Source: Brevibacterium moorei (GTDB lineage Bacteria > Actinomycetota > Actinomycetes > Actinomycetales > Brevibacteriaceae). Taken from it: a stretch of DNA of 64,000 nt. Position numbers and translations under genes: made by a program. Below, piece by piece: positions 26,021 to 34,690 of the stretch (position 1 is its first letter; each line of letters opens with the position of its first letter). Under the pieces are notes generated by a model, which searched no databases, was not told the DNA's origin, and saw only the letters and a list, made by a program, of their open reading frames with translations. The DNA is taken from NCBI RefSeq assembly GCF_024580735.1, contig NZ_JANIJX010000001.1, forward strand, positions 292,687-356,686, read 5' to 3'.

Positions 26021-27691
26021 TCACCTGGACGTTTCGTCCTCCCGCCCGCTCGCCTGGTCGCGCAATTCACGGCGCAGGATCTTGCCTGATGCCGTCTTGG
26101 GCAGCGCCTCGGCGATGACGACCCGATGCGGGGCCTTGAACGCGGCCAGATGTTTGCGCGCATGGGCGATGACATCGGCCTCGGTGAGGCTGCGGCCCGG
26201 CTTCAGCGTGAGATAGGCGACGACGCTCTCACCCCTGTACTCATCGGGCACGCCCACCACGGCGGCCTCGAGCACCTCGGGCAGCAGATACAGCGCGTCC
26301 TCCACCTCGCGCGGCCACACCTTGAAGCCCGAGGCGTTGATCATGTCCTTCATCCGGTCGACGATGAACAGCCAGCCCGCGGCGTCGAGGTAGCCCACGT
26401 CCCCGGTGTGCAGCATTCCGGCGGGGATGTCGCGCGCCGTCGCCTCCGGGTTGTTCAGGTATGCGCCGGTGACCATGGGCCCTGACACGCAGACCTCGCC
26501 CACCTCGCCCTGGGGGACTTCGCGGCCGTCCTCATCCAGGATCCGCAAGTCGACGCTGGCGATCGGCAGCCCGCAGGACAGGTTCCCCGACTCCTCGTCG
26601 ACCGGGGCACGGAAGCCCTTGGGTACCACCGCGCACTGCGCGCTGGTCTCTGTGAGCCCGTAGCCCTGGCCGATGTAGCGGCCAGTGCGCTCCTCGAACT
26701 TCGCGAGGATGGCCGCGGGCAGCGGGGCTCCGCCCGACATGATCTGGTCGAAGGACGAGAAGTCGTCCCCGTGGAAGTCGGGGTGGGCCAGCAACGCCAT
26801 ATAGGCGGTGGCGGGACCGGCCATGTAGTTCGGACGCGTCCGCCGGAAGATCTCCAGGGTCGTCGAGGCCTCGAAACGGTAGTTCATCGCCAGGGTGCCC
26901 CCGACGGCGATATTGGCCAGGAACTGGGTGACCAGACCGGTGATGTGGAACACCGGGGCCAGGGTGAAGAAGGTGAACGGTGGTCGATAGCCCTGGAATT
27001 CGCGGTTGATCACCGCATTGACACTCAGGTTCCCGTGGGTGAGCACCGCGCCCTTGGACTTGCCGGAGGTTCCCGAGGTGTAACCGTAGAGCGCCGGGGT
27101 GTCCACGGTGACCGGTGCCTGGTCGACGCGGGCTCCGCGGTGGCGTTCGATCACATCGAGCAGTTCGTCCCTGTCGGTTTCGATATGGGACGGGAACGAT
27201 CCGAAGACGCGTTCCGATTCGAGCTCCACCAGGCCCCGATCATTGCAGGTGATGACGATGTCGAGGTCCGCAGCATAGTCCTTGACCCGGTCGTTGTACG
27301 CCGCAGCCGAAACCACCAGGGCCTTGACCGAAGCATCCGCGAAGACATGGGCCAGTTCGTCGCGGTACATCGGATTCAGCGGCACCACCACCCCGCCGAG
27401 CCGCCAGGCCGCCAGAGCGGCGAAATAATAGTGGGGCACGTTCTGCAGATAGATCCCCAGTGCATCGCCGGGCCCGAAGCCGCGTTCGGCCAGGTACGCC
27501 GCGGTAGCCTGAGCGTGTTCGTCGAGTTCGCGCCAACTGCAGGTCCACCCGAAGTACTCCACCGCGGTCGACTCCCCCGCCTCCGCCAGTGCGCGTTGAA
27601 GTAACGCGGGGATCGTCGTGGGCTCCAGCTCGCGCAAATAGCGCGGTTCGCGGGCCAGGGTGTTCAACCAGGGTCGGTTTTCGGGTGCCAT
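26021..27691 (-). CDS. AMP-forming acyl-CoA synthetase (ligase 1 of the cluster)
   Basis: A 556-residue ANL-superfamily ligase closely related to ligase 2. P-loop YTSGTSGKSKG, YGLTETSAQ, TGDVGYLDAAGW and PKTASGKILRREL are all intact, so both copies should be active. Differences concentrate in residues 1-75, around 165-200 and around 215-300, the last including part of the acyl-binding region, so substrate preference may have diverged. The ribosome binding site is poor (AAGAAG before the ATG). A hairpin separates it from the thiolase gene upstream. Confidence 0.89.
   Translation of the reverse strand: MAPENRPWLNTLAREPRYLRELEPTTIPALLQRALAEAGESTAVEYFGWTCSWRELDEHAQATAAYLAERGFGPGDALGIYLQNVPHYYFAALAAWRLGGVVVPLNPMYRDELAHVFADASVKALVVSAAAYNDRVKDYAADLDIVITCNDRGLVELESERVFGSFPSHIETDRDELLDVIERHRGARVDQAPVTVDTPALYGYTSGTSGKSKGAVLTHGNLSVNAVINREFQGYRPPFTFFTLAPVFHITGLVTQFLANIAVGGTLAMNYRFEASTTLEIFRRTRPNYMAGPATAYMALLAHPDFHGDDFSSFDQIMSGGAPLPAAILAKFEERTGRYIGQGYGLTETSAQCAVVPKGFRAPVDEESGNLSCGLPIASVDLRILDEDGREVPQGEVGEVCVSGPMVTGAYLNNPEATARDIPAGMLHTGDVGYLDAAGWLFIVDRMKDMINASGFKVWPREVEDALYLLPEVLEAAVVGVPDEYRGESVVAYLTLKPGRSLTEADVIAHARKHLAAFKAPHRVVIAEALPKTASGKILRRELRDQASGREDETSR
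27243..27400. repeat. Near-identical tract shared with 25467-25624 (copy 2)
   Basis: See copy 1: 157 of 158 positions identical, in direct orientation, at a distance of 1776 bp. Confidence 0.93.
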
Positions 27692-27724
27692 CGATACTTC
27701 TTCCGTTCACTTTCTCCATAGACG

Positions 27725-27757
27725 AGCGTGCCCGGGGCGCTTGGCCCCGGGCACGCT
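27725..27757 (-). terminator. Hairpin between thiolase and ligase 1
   Basis: A perfect 14-bp stem (27725-27738 with 27744-27757) and 5-nt loop. There is no U-run behind it. It may terminate part of the transcripts, or protect the upstream mRNA, making ligase expression lower than that of the upstream genes. Confidence 0.55.
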
Positions 27758-27780
27758 CCAACCGATGAGTTCGGGCTCGG

Positions 27781-28980
27781 TCAGGCCACTTCGAACAGGC
27801 CGGCCGCGCCCTGTCCGCCGCCGATGCACATCGTGACGACGACGTACTTGGCACCGCGGCGCTTACCCTCGATGAGGGCGTGCCCGACCATCCGGGCGCC
27901 CGACATGCCGTAGGGGTGGCCGATCGAGATGGCGCCGCCGTTGACGTTGTACTTCTCCGGGTCGATGCCCAGGCGGTCACGACAGTACAGGGTCTGCACC
28001 GCGAATGCCTCGTTGAGCTCCCACAGATCGATGTCGTCGACGGTCAGCCCGTGGCGCTTGAGCAGCTTCGGCACAGCGAAGACCGGGCCGATGCCCATCT
28101 CGTCCGGCTCACAGCCGGCCACCGCGATGCCGCGGTAGATGCCCAGCGGTTCGAGGCCCCGGCGCGAGGCCTCGGCGTCGCTCATCAGCACCGCAGCCGA
28201 GGCGCCGTCGGACAGCTGCGAGGCGTTGCCCGCGGTGATCGACGGGTTCGCCGAGGCCACTCCGGGGGCCAGCACCGGCTGCAGTGAGGACAGGCCCTCG
28301 AGCGTGGTCGAAGGGCGATTGCCCTCGTCCTTGCCCAGCGTGACCGTCTCCTCGGAGACCTCCTTGGTCGCCTTGTCCATGACGAGCTTCGTCGCGGTCA
28401 GCGGCACGATCTCCGCGTCGAAGCGGCCGGCTTCCTGCGCGGCTGCGGTGCGCCGCTGGCTCTCCAGCGAATACGCGTCCTGCGCCTCGCGGGTGACGCC
28501 ATAGCGTTCGGCGACGACCTCGGCCGTGTTGAGCATCGGCAGGTAGAGTCCCGGATGGTTCTCGCTCAGCCACGGGTCCTTCGCGCGGAAGGTGTTCTGG
28601 TGTTCGTTCTGCACCAGGGAGATGGATTCGGCGCCACCGCCGACGGCGATGTCCATCCCGTCGGCGATGATCTGCTTGGCGGCGATCGAGATCGCCATCA
28701 GACCCGAGGCGCACTGCCGGTCGACGGTCTGGCCGGCGACCGTCACGGGCAGCCCGGCGCGCAGCGCCGCCTGCCGGCCGAAGTTCATGGACTGCGCGCC
28801 CTGTTGGACGGCGGCGCCGAAGACGACGTCCTCGATCTCGCCGCCTTCCAGCCCCGCCCGCTTGACCGCATTGGCGATCGCGTGGCCGGCGAGTTCCTGG
28901 GACTGGGTGTTGTTGAAGGCCCCACGGTACGCTTTGCCAATCGGCGTGCGTGCGGTGGAGACGATCACTGCATCGGTCAT
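27781..28980 (-). CDS. Thiolase (acetyl-CoA C-acyltransferase)
   Basis: A 399-residue thiolase. The acyl-accepting nucleophile is C90 in [24 protein letters not shown] and the second catalytic Cys in CIGGGQG are all present. It either cleaves 3-oxoacyl-CoA to acetyl-CoA or condenses two acyl-CoAs; next to an acyl-CoA dehydrogenase, an SDR and acyl-CoA ligases, the degradative direction is more likely. The ATG follows GAGGAAC. It lies 40 nt after fabG and is probably co-transcribed. Confidence 0.92.
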   Translation of the reverse strand: MTDAVIVSTARTPIGKAYRGAFNNTQSQELAGHAIANAVKRAGLEGGEIEDVVFGAAVQQGAQSMNFGRQAALRAGLPVTVAGQTVDRQCASGLMAISIAAKQIIADGMDIAVGGGAESISLVQNEHQNTFRAKDPWLSENHPGLYLPMLNTAEVVAERYGVTREAQDAYSLESQRRTAAAQEAGRFDAEIVPLTATKLVMDKATKEVSEETVTLGKDEGNRPSTTLEGLSSLQPVLAPGVASANPSITAGNASQLSDGASAAVLMSDAEASRRGLEPLGIYRGIAVAGCEPDEMGIGPVFAVPKLLKRHGLTVDDIDLWELNEAFAVQTLYCRDRLGIDPEKYNVNGGAISIGHPYGMSGARMVGHALIEGKRRGAKYVVVTMCIGGGQGAAGLFEVA

Positions 28981-29020
28981 TGTTCCTCTTTCGATTGCGT
29001 CGGCTGCCCGGCGGGGCCGA

Positions 29021-29773
29021 TCAGTTCTTCGGGCCGCCGGCGACGTAGATGACCTGCCCGGAGACGAAGCCCGCGCCCTCGCTGGCCAGGAACGAGGCGG
29101 TGTGCGCGATGTCCTCGGGCTTGCCGGTACGGCGCACGTCGATCTGCGCGGCGGCGGCCTTGGTGAACTCCTCGAAGGACACCCCGACGGATTCCGCGGT
29201 GGCCTTGGTCATATCGGTCTCGATGAACCCGGGGGCGATCGCATTGGCGGTCACGCCGTAGCGGCCGAGTTCGATCGCATAGGTCTTCGTCAGGCCCTGG
29301 ATGCCCGCCTTGGCCGCCGAGTAGTTGGCCTGGCCGCGGTTGCCCAGCGCCGAGGTCGAGGACATCGAGATGATCCGGCCGAAGTTCTCCTGGACCATGT
29401 ACTTCTGCGCGGCCTTCGTCATGATGAAGTTGCCCTCGAGGTGAACGGCCAGAACCTTCTGGAAGTCCGCCAGCGGCATCTTGAACAGCATATGGTCGCG
29501 GATGATACCGGCGTTGTTGATCAGCACGGTCGGCGCACCGAGTTCCTCGGCGATCTTCTCCACCGCCGCATTGGCGGCGGCCTCGTCGGTGATGTCGGCG
29601 CCGATGCCGATCGCCTGGCCGCCTGCGGCGTTGATCTCCTCGACGACGCCGCGGGTGTCCTCCTCACGGATGTCGACGACGGCGACGGCCAGTCCGTCCT
29701 TGGCCAGGCGCTTCGAGATGGCCGCGCCGATTCCACGGGCCCCGCCGGTGACGATTGCGGTACGCTGGGTCAT
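29021..29773 (-). CDS. 3-oxoacyl reductase, FabG-like SDR
   Basis: A 250-residue classical SDR very close to FabG. Cofactor motif TGGARGIG at 9-16, NNAG at 86-89, catalytic S138, Y151 and K155. In this setting it may work as a 3-hydroxyacyl-CoA dehydrogenase in beta-oxidation rather than in fatty acid synthesis, as reported for other FabG paralogues. I use the ATG at 29773, which has GGAG 6 nt upstream; the GTG at 29788 would put this site inside the gene. Confidence 0.88.
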   Translation of the reverse strand: MTQRTAIVTGGARGIGAAISKRLAKDGLAVAVVDIREEDTRGVVEEINAAGGQAIGIGADITDEAAANAAVEKIAEELGAPTVLINNAGIIRDHMLFKMPLADFQKVLAVHLEGNFIMTKAAQKYMVQENFGRIISMSSTSALGNRGQANYSAAKAGIQGLTKTYAIELGRYGVTANAIAPGFIETDMTKATAESVGVSFEEFTKAAAAQIDVRRTGKPEDIAHTASFLASEGAGFVSGQVIYVAGGPKN

Positions 29774-29803
29774 TCTTGTCTCCTTCACGACCTGTCGGTC
29801 GAA

Positions 29804-31018
29804 TCACTTACGGTATTTCTTGAGTTCGTGCCGGGCGATGGTCATCTTGTGCACCTCGTCCGGTCCGTCCGCCAGGCGCAGAGTGCGCACATGCGCATAC
29901 ATCTCCGCCAGGGGGAAGTCGTTCGTAACGCCGCCGCCGCCGTGCACCTGGATGGCCCGGTCGATGACCTTGAGTGCCATTTCCGGTGCCGCGACCTTGA
30001 TCTCCGAGATCAGCGTACGGGCCACCTTGTTGCCCACGGTATCCATCAGGTACGCCGCCTGCAGGGTCAGCAGCCGGGCCTGGTCGATGGCGATGCGCGA
30101 TTCCGCGATCCAATCCTGAATGTTCGCCTTCTCCGAGAGCTTGGACCCGAAGGCCACCCGCTCCTCTGCGCGCTTGCACATGAGCTCGAGCGCGCGCTCG
30201 GCGGCGCCGATGGCGCGCATGCAGTGGTGGATGCGGCCGGGCCCCAGCCGGGCCTGGCTGATCGCGAAGCCCTCGCCCTCGCCCTTGAGGACGTCCTTGG
30301 CAGGCACCCGCACCTGATCGAAGATGATCTCCGCGTGACCCTCCCGGTCCTCGTAGCCGAACACCGGGAGATTGCGCACCACGGTGACCCCCGGGGCGTC
30401 GATCGGCACGACCATCATGGACTGCTGGCGATGCTTCTCCGCATTGGGATCGGTCTTGCCCATCACGATGAGCACCTGGCAATTGGGGTGCAGAGCGTTC
30501 GAGGTGAACCACTTGCGGCCCTCGAGGATGTACTCGTCGCCGTCCTTCTTCATGACCATCTCGATGTTCGTGGCATCGGCGCTGGCCACTGCCGGTTCGG
30601 TCATCGCGAAGCCCGAAGCCATGGTGCCGTCGAGCAGCGGGCGCAGGTACTTCTCCTTGTGCTCATCAGTCCCGAAAAGGGTGAGCACCTCCATATTGCC
30701 GGTGTCGGGGGCATTGCAGTTGAAGACCTCGGGCCCCAGACCACCCGAGCGGCCCATCAGTTCGGCCAGCGGCGCGTACTCCAGGTTGGTCAGACCCGGA
30801 CCCCATTCCGCGTGGGGGTGGAACAGGTTCCACAGCCCCGCCTCCTTGGCCTTGGCCTTGAGGTCCTCGAGGATCTGCGGCTGCGTATGGGGGCTGGCGG
30901 CCTCGGCCATCTGCCGCCGGTAGACGGGTTCGGCGGGGTAGACGAATTCGTCCATGAAGGCCTTTACCCTGTCATAGTATTCCTGGCCACGAGCGGTCTG
31001 TTCGAAGAGGTTGTTCAC
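29804..31018 (-). CDS. Acyl-CoA dehydrogenase
   Basis: A 404-residue FAD-dependent acyl-CoA dehydrogenase. Typical motifs are [26 protein letters not shown] and the C-terminal flavin/CoA region [45 protein letters not shown] near residue 90-105 points to the ACAD10/11-like branch, so the substrate may be branched or otherwise unusual. The GTG at 31018 has AAGGGAG about 5 nt upstream. No electron-transfer flavoprotein gene lies nearby. Confidence 0.9.
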   Translation of the reverse strand: MNNLFEQTARGQEYYDRVKAFMDEFVYPAEPVYRRQMAEAASPHTQPQILEDLKAKAKEAGLWNLFHPHAEWGPGLTNLEYAPLAELMGRSGGLGPEVFNCNAPDTGNMEVLTLFGTDEHKEKYLRPLLDGTMASGFAMTEPAVASADATNIEMVMKKDGDEYILEGRKWFTSNALHPNCQVLIVMGKTDPNAEKHRQQSMMVVPIDAPGVTVVRNLPVFGYEDREGHAEIIFDQVRVPAKDVLKGEGEGFAISQARLGPGRIHHCMRAIGAAERALELMCKRAEERVAFGSKLSEKANIQDWIAESRIAIDQARLLTLQAAYLMDTVGNKVARTLISEIKVAAPEMALKVIDRAIQVHGGGGVTNDFPLAEMYAHVRTLRLADGPDEVHKMTIARHELKKYRK

Positions 31019-31062
31019 TGTCACTCCCTTGTGTCGTGCATTCCTGGTGAAAATGTGCAGGC

Positions 31063-31863
31063 TCAGCGGGTGCCGGCCAGCAGTTTGCTCTGATAGCGGC
31101 GCATTCCGCGCAGCCAGCGGTCGTAGTCGGAGCCCTTCATCCGGTACATCTCGAGTACCTCCGGGTGGGGCAGGGCCAGGAAGGTTCCGGATTCGACGGC
31201 CGCCAGGACACAGGTGGCCACTTCGTCCGGCTCGAGCACGCGGCCGGCCGAGGTCACTGCGGACTGGGCCGCCGCGTCCAACGAGTCCTCGGTGTTGTCC
31301 GCGCCGTGGAGCATCGCGGTGTTCACGCCCATCGGGCACAGACAGGTCACACCGACTCCCCGATCACCGTAGGTGATCGAGAGCCATTCGGCGAAACCGA
31401 CGGCCGCGTGCTTGGTCACCGAGTAGCCGGCCTGGCCGATCTGGGTGAGCAGCCCGGCAGCCGATGCGGTGGCCACGAAGTGCCCGCCCCTACCGTCCGC
31501 CCAGCCGGGCACCAGGGCCTTGGCCGCGCGGATATGGGCTCGCAGATTGACGTCGATGATCAGGTCCCAGTCGGATTCGTCTTCGCCGAGGTCCTGGGGT
31601 CCGATGATTCCGGCATTGGCGAAGTAAAGATCGACCTCGCCGAGTTCGGCGCGGGTGGCTTCGATCAGCTCCGCAATGCCCTGAGTGCTGGTGCAGTCTC
31701 CGGACCAGGCCCGCTGGCCGAGTTCGGCCGCGATCTCCTGCACACGGGGATCCAGGTCCGCCAGCATGACCCGGGCACCGCGCTGCGTCAGGGCGCGGGC
31801 GATTGCGGATCCTATCCCACCGGCGGCACCGGTGACGACGGCGGTCTTCGAGTGCACATCCAT
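31063..31863 (-). CDS. SDR family oxidoreductase
   Basis: A 266-residue classical SDR, the first gene of the minus-strand arm. TGAAGGIG is at 11-18, NAG at 83-85, and the active-site residues are S134, Y147 and K151. D37 after the second strand suggests NAD. The C-terminal region with [19 protein letters not shown] is not FabG-like and resembles SDRs associated with acyl-CoA pathways. Clear GGGAGG site 6 nt before the ATG. Spacing to the dehydrogenase gene is 44 nt. Confidence 0.87.
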   Translation of the reverse strand: MDVHSKTAVVTGAAGGIGSAIARALTQRGARVMLADLDPRVQEIAAELGQRAWSGDCTSTQGIAELIEATRAELGEVDLYFANAGIIGPQDLGEDESDWDLIIDVNLRAHIRAAKALVPGWADGRGGHFVATASAAGLLTQIGQAGYSVTKHAAVGFAEWLSITYGDRGVGVTCLCPMGVNTAMLHGADNTEDSLDAAAQSAVTSAGRVLEPDEVATCVLAAVESGTFLALPHPEVLEMYRMKGSDYDRWLRGMRRYQSKLLAGTR

Positions 31864-31953
31864 GTGCGTCCTCCCGGTTCGTTGGTCTCCGGCTCCTCGT
31901 TGAGCCGGTCTGTCCCTGCCATTCTGGCCCTAAGCGCACGTGAATTTCAAGCC

Positions 31954-31971
31954 TGAGCAAACGTTTGTTCA
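31954..31971. promoter_or_regulatory. TetR-type operator candidate
   Basis: TGAGCAAACGTTTGTTCA, an 18-bp palindrome with one mismatched pair. Its minus-strand reading contains AATGAACAAACGTTTG, which equals the site inside the ligase promoter except for the symmetric R/Y position. Confidence 0.6.
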
Positions 31972-32035
31972 TTAACTCTTCAAGTCCCGCCGGGCTCTCG
32001 CACTCCAGGCGATCGAAGGAGGCATGGAAATGTGA

Positions 32036-32064
32036 TTGACAAGACATCGCTACTGTGCTGAGAT
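32036..32064 (+). promoter_or_regulatory. Candidate promoter of the transporter operon
   Basis: A consensus -35 TTGACA at 32036-32041 is followed after 17 nt by TGAGAT (32059-32064), a weak -10. The inferred start near 32071 lies at the edge of the 26-bp palindrome. Confidence 0.45.
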
Positions 32065-32074
32065 TGCTGAGAGC

Positions 32075-32100
32075 CCAATGTGAAACCCGTTTCATATTGG
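32075..32100. promoter_or_regulatory. 26-bp inverted repeat, operator candidate
   Basis: Arms CCAATGTGAAAC and GTTTCATATTGG are complementary except for one pair and are separated by only 2 nt, so this is a protein site rather than an RNA hairpin. The inner TGAAAC..GTTTCA resembles LacI-type sites. It sits just downstream of the transporter promoter. Confidence 0.6.
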
Positions 32101-32173
32101 TTGTGGACAACCGGGTCCACACCGCGGACACCGAACCGGCAACCCCGCCGGATCGCTTTTCAAAGGAGAAAAG

Positions 32174-33388
32174 ATGCCCCGCTCAACCACTCGCCCGATC
32201 CGTGCGCTATTGGCCGCCGCCACCACGTGTGGCCTGGTCGCAGGTCTCAGCGCCTGTGGCGGTTCCGCAGACACGGAATCCGACGATAGCGTGGTAATCG
32301 GCCTGACGGCTTCCCTGTCCGGAGGCGCTGCGGCATTCGGTGAGAACATCAAAACGGGCCTGGAAATGGCAGTGGACAAAGTCAACGAGTCCGGGGTGGA
32401 AATCGACGGCAAGAAGGTCACCGTCACTCTCAAGGCCTTGGACGACAAGTACGTCCCCTCGACCGCTGCAACCAATGCACAGCGCCTGGCCGATCAGGAC
32501 AAGGCCGCGGTGATCTTCACCCCCAACGCCGGTGCTATCAAGGCAATGCAGCAGGTCAACGACGGCCGCTCGAAGTTCCTCATTTCCGCCTATACTTCGG
32601 ATCCCGCAATCATCCAAAGCGGCAATGGACTAACCGTGATGACACCGCCGAACTTCGCGTCCTATGCGCAGGCGTTCGCCAAGAAACTGCGCGCCGACGG
32701 AGCGGAGAAGCTGGCCCTGTTGGGTACCCAGAGCGAATACGGGCAGCAGTGGACTACGGACGCGAAGTCCGCATGGACCGAGGCCGGTGGGACCGTCGGT
32801 AAAGACAACAGCGTCGATTACGCCACAGTGTCCGACTTCGCGGGCCCGGTATCCAAAGCACTGGCCGAAAAGCCCGATGCGATCTTCCTGGGCGGACCCA
32901 GCCAACCCACTGCGCTGATTGCCGAAGAAGCCCGCAAGCAGGGCTTCAATGGCAGCTTCTTCCTGATGGACCAGGCCAAGCTCGACGAAATGGGCACTGT
33001 TGCCAAAATGGAGAACTTCCGGGATTCCGTAGGTGTCCGACCGGTGTCGGACTATCAGGAGACCGGGACCGAAGAATTCCTTAAGACCTATACCGCAAGG
33101 GCCGGCATGGACAAGGTCGCCACGAGTGAGTCGGCGCTGAACTATTCGGCACTGCCAATCTTCGTCAAGGCAATGGAGATCTCCGGAACCTCGAGCGATC
33201 CCGACAAGATCCGCGAGGCGATGCCGGAGGCCCTGAAACAGGCCGACAAGTCCTATGAGGTACAGACTCCGTGGACAAGCATCTCCGATGCCGGCCACCT
33301 CCTCTCGGACAAGCTCGACGCCGCCTACTACGACAAGGCGGGGAAATACCAGCCCTTCGAGGTTCCACAGGTCGACGACTCCAAGTAG
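32174..33388 (+). CDS. Leu/Ile/Val-type ABC substrate-binding lipoprotein, copy 1
   Basis: A 404-residue periplasmic-binding-protein type I receptor of the LivJ/LivK family. The signal peptide ends with LSAC and C28 is the lipidated residue. The mature part starts with VVIGLTASLSGGAAAFGENIKTG. It shares long stretches with the two following genes (for example LDDKYVPSTAATN, LADQDKAAV, LGTQSEYGQQWT and FAGPVSKALAEKPD). It is the most divergent of the three and uses more A/T-ending codons. AGGAG lies 5 nt before the ATG. It feeds the LivHMGF permease encoded downstream. The ligand may be a carboxylic or aromatic acid rather than an amino acid, judging from the neighbours. Confidence 0.9.
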   Translation: MPRSTTRPIRALLAAATTCGLVAGLSACGGSADTESDDSVVIGLTASLSGGAAAFGENIKTGLEMAVDKVNESGVEIDGKKVTVTLKALDDKYVPSTAATNAQRLADQDKAAVIFTPNAGAIKAMQQVNDGRSKFLISAYTSDPAIIQSGNGLTVMTPPNFASYAQAFAKKLRADGAEKLALLGTQSEYGQQWTTDAKSAWTEAGGTVGKDNSVDYATVSDFAGPVSKALAEKPDAIFLGGPSQPTALIAEEARKQGFNGSFFLMDQAKLDEMGTVAKMENFRDSVGVRPVSDYQETGTEEFLKTYTARAGMDKVATSESALNYSALPIFVKAMEISGTSSDPDKIREAMPEALKQADKSYEVQTPWTSISDAGHLLSDKLDAAYYDKAGKYQPFEVPQVDDSK

Positions 33389-33433
33389 CCAACCTTCCAA
33401 CCCATTCCCATTCTCAAACGCAATGGAGCAATT

Positions 33434-34648
33434 ATGAAGAAAACCCCGCGCGCCCTGCTGCGCACGACCCTGTCCCTGACCACCATGGCCGCACTGGGCC
33501 TGGGCCTGGCCGCCTGTGGCGGTAGCGGGTCCGGATCCGGTTCCGACACCGTCGTCCTGGGCTACACCGGTCCGCTCTCCGGCGGCGGCGCCTCCTACGG
33601 CGAAAACGTCAAAATCGGCCTGGAAATGTCCGTGGACAAGATCAACGAAGCCGGCGTGAAGATCGACGGCAAGGACGTCAAGATCGAGCTGAAGTCGCTC
33701 GACGACAAGTACGTTCCCTCCACCGCGGCGACCAACTCACAGCGCCTGGCGGATCAGGACAAGGCAGCTGTGGTCTTCTCCCCCAACGCCGGAGCCATCA
33801 AGGCCATGCAGCAGGTCAACAACGGCCGCTCCAAGTTCCTCATCGGCGGTTACACCTCCGATCCCGAAATCGTCCAGCACGACAATCCCCTGACCATCAT
33901 GATCCCCCCGAACTTCAAGTCCTACGCCGAACCCTTCACCAAGAAGCTGATGGACGAGGGCGCGAAGAAGATCTCGCTGCTGGGCACCCAGAGCGAATAC
34001 GGCCAGCAATGGACCGCCGAGGTCAAGACGGCCTGGAGCACAGCCGGTGGCACCGTCGGCAAGGACAACAGCGTGGACTACGCGACGGTCTCCGACTTCG
34101 CCGGCCCCGTCTCCAAGGCCCTGGCCGAAAAACCCGACACGATCTTCGTCGGCGGCCCCTCCCAGCCCACCGCACTGATCATGGAAGAGGCCCGCAAGCA
34201 GGGCTTCAAGGGCTCCTTCTTCGTGATGGACCAGGCCAAACTCAATGAGATGGCCACCATCACCGACGAGAAGAACCTCTACGACTCCGTGGGCGTGCGG
34301 CCCGTAGAGGAATACGACGAGCCCGGCACCAAGGACTTCCTGGCCGCCTTCAAGACCAAGACCGAAGGCAAGAAGGTCGCCACCAGCGAATCGGCCCTGC
34401 ATTACTCGGCGGTGCCGGTCTTCGTCAAGGCGATGGAGCTGGCCGGAACGACCAGCGATCCGGACAAGATCCGCGAGAAGATGTCCGAGGCCGTCACCCA
34501 GGTCGACAAGTCCTTCTACGTCCAGACCCCTGCTACCAAGGTCACCGATGCCGGTCACCTGATGGCAGACACCCTCGACGCATCGTTCCTCGACAAGTCG
34601 GGGAAGTACCAGACCGTCGAGGTCCCGCAGGCCGACGATTCCAAGTAG
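33434..34648 (+). CDS. Leu/Ile/Val-type ABC substrate-binding lipoprotein, copy 2
   Basis: A 404-residue paralogue with the same architecture and the lipobox LAAC at C28. Its first 32 residues are identical to those of copy 3. The C-terminal part (DKVATSE-like segment, KAMELAGT, DPDKIRE and the final EVPQADDSK) is closer to copy 1. The mosaic similarity fits stepwise duplication. GGAG lies 5 nt before the ATG in a spacer that resembles the one before copy 3. Confidence 0.9.
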   Translation: MKKTPRALLRTTLSLTTMAALGLGLAACGGSGSGSGSDTVVLGYTGPLSGGGASYGENVKIGLEMSVDKINEAGVKIDGKDVKIELKSLDDKYVPSTAATNSQRLADQDKAAVVFSPNAGAIKAMQQVNNGRSKFLIGGYTSDPEIVQHDNPLTIMIPPNFKSYAEPFTKKLMDEGAKKISLLGTQSEYGQQWTAEVKTAWSTAGGTVGKDNSVDYATVSDFAGPVSKALAEKPDTIFVGGPSQPTALIMEEARKQGFKGSFFVMDQAKLNEMATITDEKNLYDSVGVRPVEEYDEPGTKDFLAAFKTKTEGKKVATSESALHYSAVPVFVKAMELAGTTSDPDKIREKMSEAVTQVDKSFYVQTPATKVTDAGHLMADTLDASFLDKSGKYQTVEVPQADDSK

Positions 34649-34690
34649 CCCGACCACCCTTTCCTCCTTCTCAGATGCAATGGAGCAGTC

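Larger units (their letters stand above)
31864..32173. promoter_or_regulatory. Divergent control region between the acyl-CoA and transporter arms
   Basis: 310 bp without a gene. The left part should hold the promoter of the minus-strand arm (possible TTGAAA/CAGAAT pair around 31920-31950). It also contains the TetR-type palindrome at 31954-31971, a transporter promoter at 32036-32064 and a 26-bp inverted repeat at 32075-32100. Confidence 0.7.

Noticed and set aside
28592..31093. 833-codon open frame on the plus strand
   Set aside because: Runs antisense through thiolase, FabG and acyl-CoA dehydrogenase genes; composition follows high-GC third positions of those genes and no domain is recognisable.
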